In this document: piece by piece, positions 63,140 through 64,000 of the stretch | Layout of the letters: each line of letters starts with the position of its first letter | How positions within the stretch are numbered: position 1 is the stretch's first letter | Assembly (NCBI GenBank): GCA_012267385.1 | Contig: JAAXGW010000024.1 | Location: 83,536-147,535 of the forward strand | Origin: OMG group bacterium | GTDB taxonomy: Bacteria; Pseudomonadota; Gammaproteobacteria; Pseudomonadales; Azotimanducaceae | Length of the DNA: 64,000 nucleotides | Direction of reading: 5' to 3' | Position numbers and translations under genes: made by a program | Notes under the pieces: model-generated | The model's input: only the letters and a program-made list of their open reading frames with translations | Told to the model about the DNA's origin: nothing | The model's database searches: none

Positions 63140-64000
63140 TTAGGTGGACTGTTTTAGTTCCCGTAAACGAGCTAAGTGGTCGCCAATCTTTTTTTCTAAG
63201 CCGCGATCAGTTGGGCGATAGAACTGAGTCTCTGGCATTTCGTCTGGGAAGTAGCGTTCATCAGGAACGAATGCTTCGGTTTCGTTGTGAGCGTACCGAT
63301 ACCCTTTTCCGTAGTCCAACTCTTTCATCAGTTCAGTGGGTGCATTCCGAAACCGAAAAGGTACCGGCCAAGCAGGACTCTCGTTAACCAGTGTTCGAAC
63401 GTCCTTAAACGCGACGTAGGTAGCATTGCTTTTCGGTACAGAAGCTAGGTAAAGAACTGCTTGAGCAAGAGACAGCTCTCCTTCGGGACTCCCCAAGCGT
63501 GAATACGTGTCCCATGCGTCTAACGCAAGTGATAGTGCACGGGTATCGGCAAGACCTATATCTTCCGAAGCAAAACGAACGAGCCTTCGGGCGATGTACA
63601 GTGGGTCGCAACCGCCGTCGAGCATCCGCATAAACCAATACAACGATGCATCTGGGTCGCTACCTCGCAAAGCTTTGTGCAACGCCGAAATTTGATCATA
63701 GAAGTGCTCTCCTCGCTTATCAAAGTTTCGGTAGGTTTGACCCATGACCGTTTCAAGATGACTCTTTGTGATGACACTTTCCGATGCGATTTGAATGCTA
63801 AATTCAAGCAAACTTAAAACGCGTCGCGCATCACCATCGGCGTAATGACACATTAGTTCAATACATTCGTCGTCGATGTTAACTTCAGAGAACTCCAATG
63901 AAACTGCGCGTTGTACAAGTGTTTTGAGATCTTCTGGTGTCAGTTTCTTCAGCACGAACACCCGAGTCCTTGACAACAGTGGCGAAATTACTTCAAACGA
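63140..64000 (-). CDS. rarA: Replication-associated recombination protein RarA, C-terminal part
   Basis: AAA+ ATPase (MgsA) acting at stalled replication forks and in clamp-loader-like remodelling. Only the C-terminal ~287 residues are present; the frame runs open to the window edge with [25 protein letters not shown], the RarA segment after sensor 1. RHLARRVSL-type lid sequence ([13 protein letters not shown]), the tetramerisation domain ([30 protein letters not shown]) and the [12 protein letters not shown] end follow. The gene precedes serS by 82 bp as in many gammaproteobacteria. The TTG at 63976 is not the start. Confidence 0.93.
   Translation of the reverse strand, partial: SFEVISPLLSRTRVFVLKKLTPEDLKTLVQRAVSLEFSEVNIDDECIELMCHYADGDARRVLSLLEFSIQIASESVITKSHLETVMGQTYRNFDKRGEHFYDQISALHKALRGSDPDASLYWFMRMLDGGCDPLYIARRLVRFASEDIGLADTRALSLALDAWDTYSRLGSPEGELSLAQAVLYLASVPKSNATYVAFKDVRTLVNESPAWPVPFRFRNAPTELMKELDYGKGYRYAHNETEAFVPDERYFPDEMPETQFYRPTDRGLEKKIGDHLARLRELKQST

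Noticed and set aside
63976-64000. TTG at 63976 as start of rarA
   Set aside because: The frame continues with RarA sequence to the window edge, so this is an internal Leu.
1-64000. CRISPR arrays, IS elements, prophage or integrase genes
   Set aside because: I noticed no regularly spaced repeats, transposase, integrase or phage structural genes.

Overview
The window looks like a piece of chromosome from a free-living, probably marine or aquatic gammaproteobacterium with roughly 45-50 % GC. Support comes from a tusDCBE cluster beside a tRNA-Ser, a serS-rarA pair, hspQ, selO, kdsD, glutathione-linked enzymes (gloB, two GSTs), a TonB-dependent receptor and Sec, Tat and lipoprotein signals. The species cannot be named from sequence alone. 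Genes are dense, there is no phage, IS or CRISPR signal, and GTG and TTG start codons are common.

Layout. 1-1.5 kb: end of a molybdate ABC transporter (modB fragment, modC). 1.7-5 kb: 1-Cys peroxiredoxin, FAD monooxygenase and a periplasmic Do-type protease. 5.2-7.6 kb: two bacterial-PH-domain membrane proteins (YdbS/YdbT type). 7.8-12.8 kb: aldo/keto reductase, NYN-domain protein, a small exported protein, an L-isoaspartate methyltransferase with an export signal, glyoxalase II and an NTF2-like protein. 12.9-18.1 kb: an acyl-CoA catabolic run (HMG-CoA-lyase-like protein, biotin-carboxylase/BCCP subunit, enoyl-CoA hydratase, nitronate monooxygenase) without a carboxyltransferase subunit. 18.2-19.3 kb: a DNA methyltransferase broken by one frameshift.

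19.4-25.2 kb holds the most unusual unit: a signal-peptide-bearing fusion of an M14 zinc carboxypeptidase with an argininosuccinate-lyase-like domain, followed in the same direction by a TonB-dependent receptor behind a terminator-like leader. I read it as a possible outer-membrane scavenging system for a peptide-linked N-substituted aspartate or similar compound. The architecture is visible; the substrate is inference.

25.4-32.5 kb: SDR, class I aldolase, ArsC-like protein, small exported protein, SelO, aminotransferase, luciferase-like monooxygenase and rhodanese. 32.5-36.8 kb: a complete spermidine/putrescine-type ABC importer. 36.9-47.9 kb: a CadC-like membrane TPR protein, two GSTs, a serine hydrolase, an MtaD-type amidohydrolase, lipoproteins, a YIP1 protein, two VOC proteins, KdsD and HspQ. 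A 354-bp gap at 44.7-45.0 kb contains two strong hairpins. 47.9-53.3 kb: envelope-polysaccharide-type genes (deacetylase, GT4 glycosyltransferase, nucleotide-sugar dehydrogenase) with a DUF924 protein and an MFS transporter. 53.4-57.5 kb: a solitary HigA-like regulator and two overlapping paralogous membrane-anchored alpha-repeat proteins. 57.7-64 kb: tRNA-Ser(UGA), tusDCBE, a vanadium-haloperoxidase-like protein with an outer-membrane barrel protein, serS and the C-terminal part of rarA.
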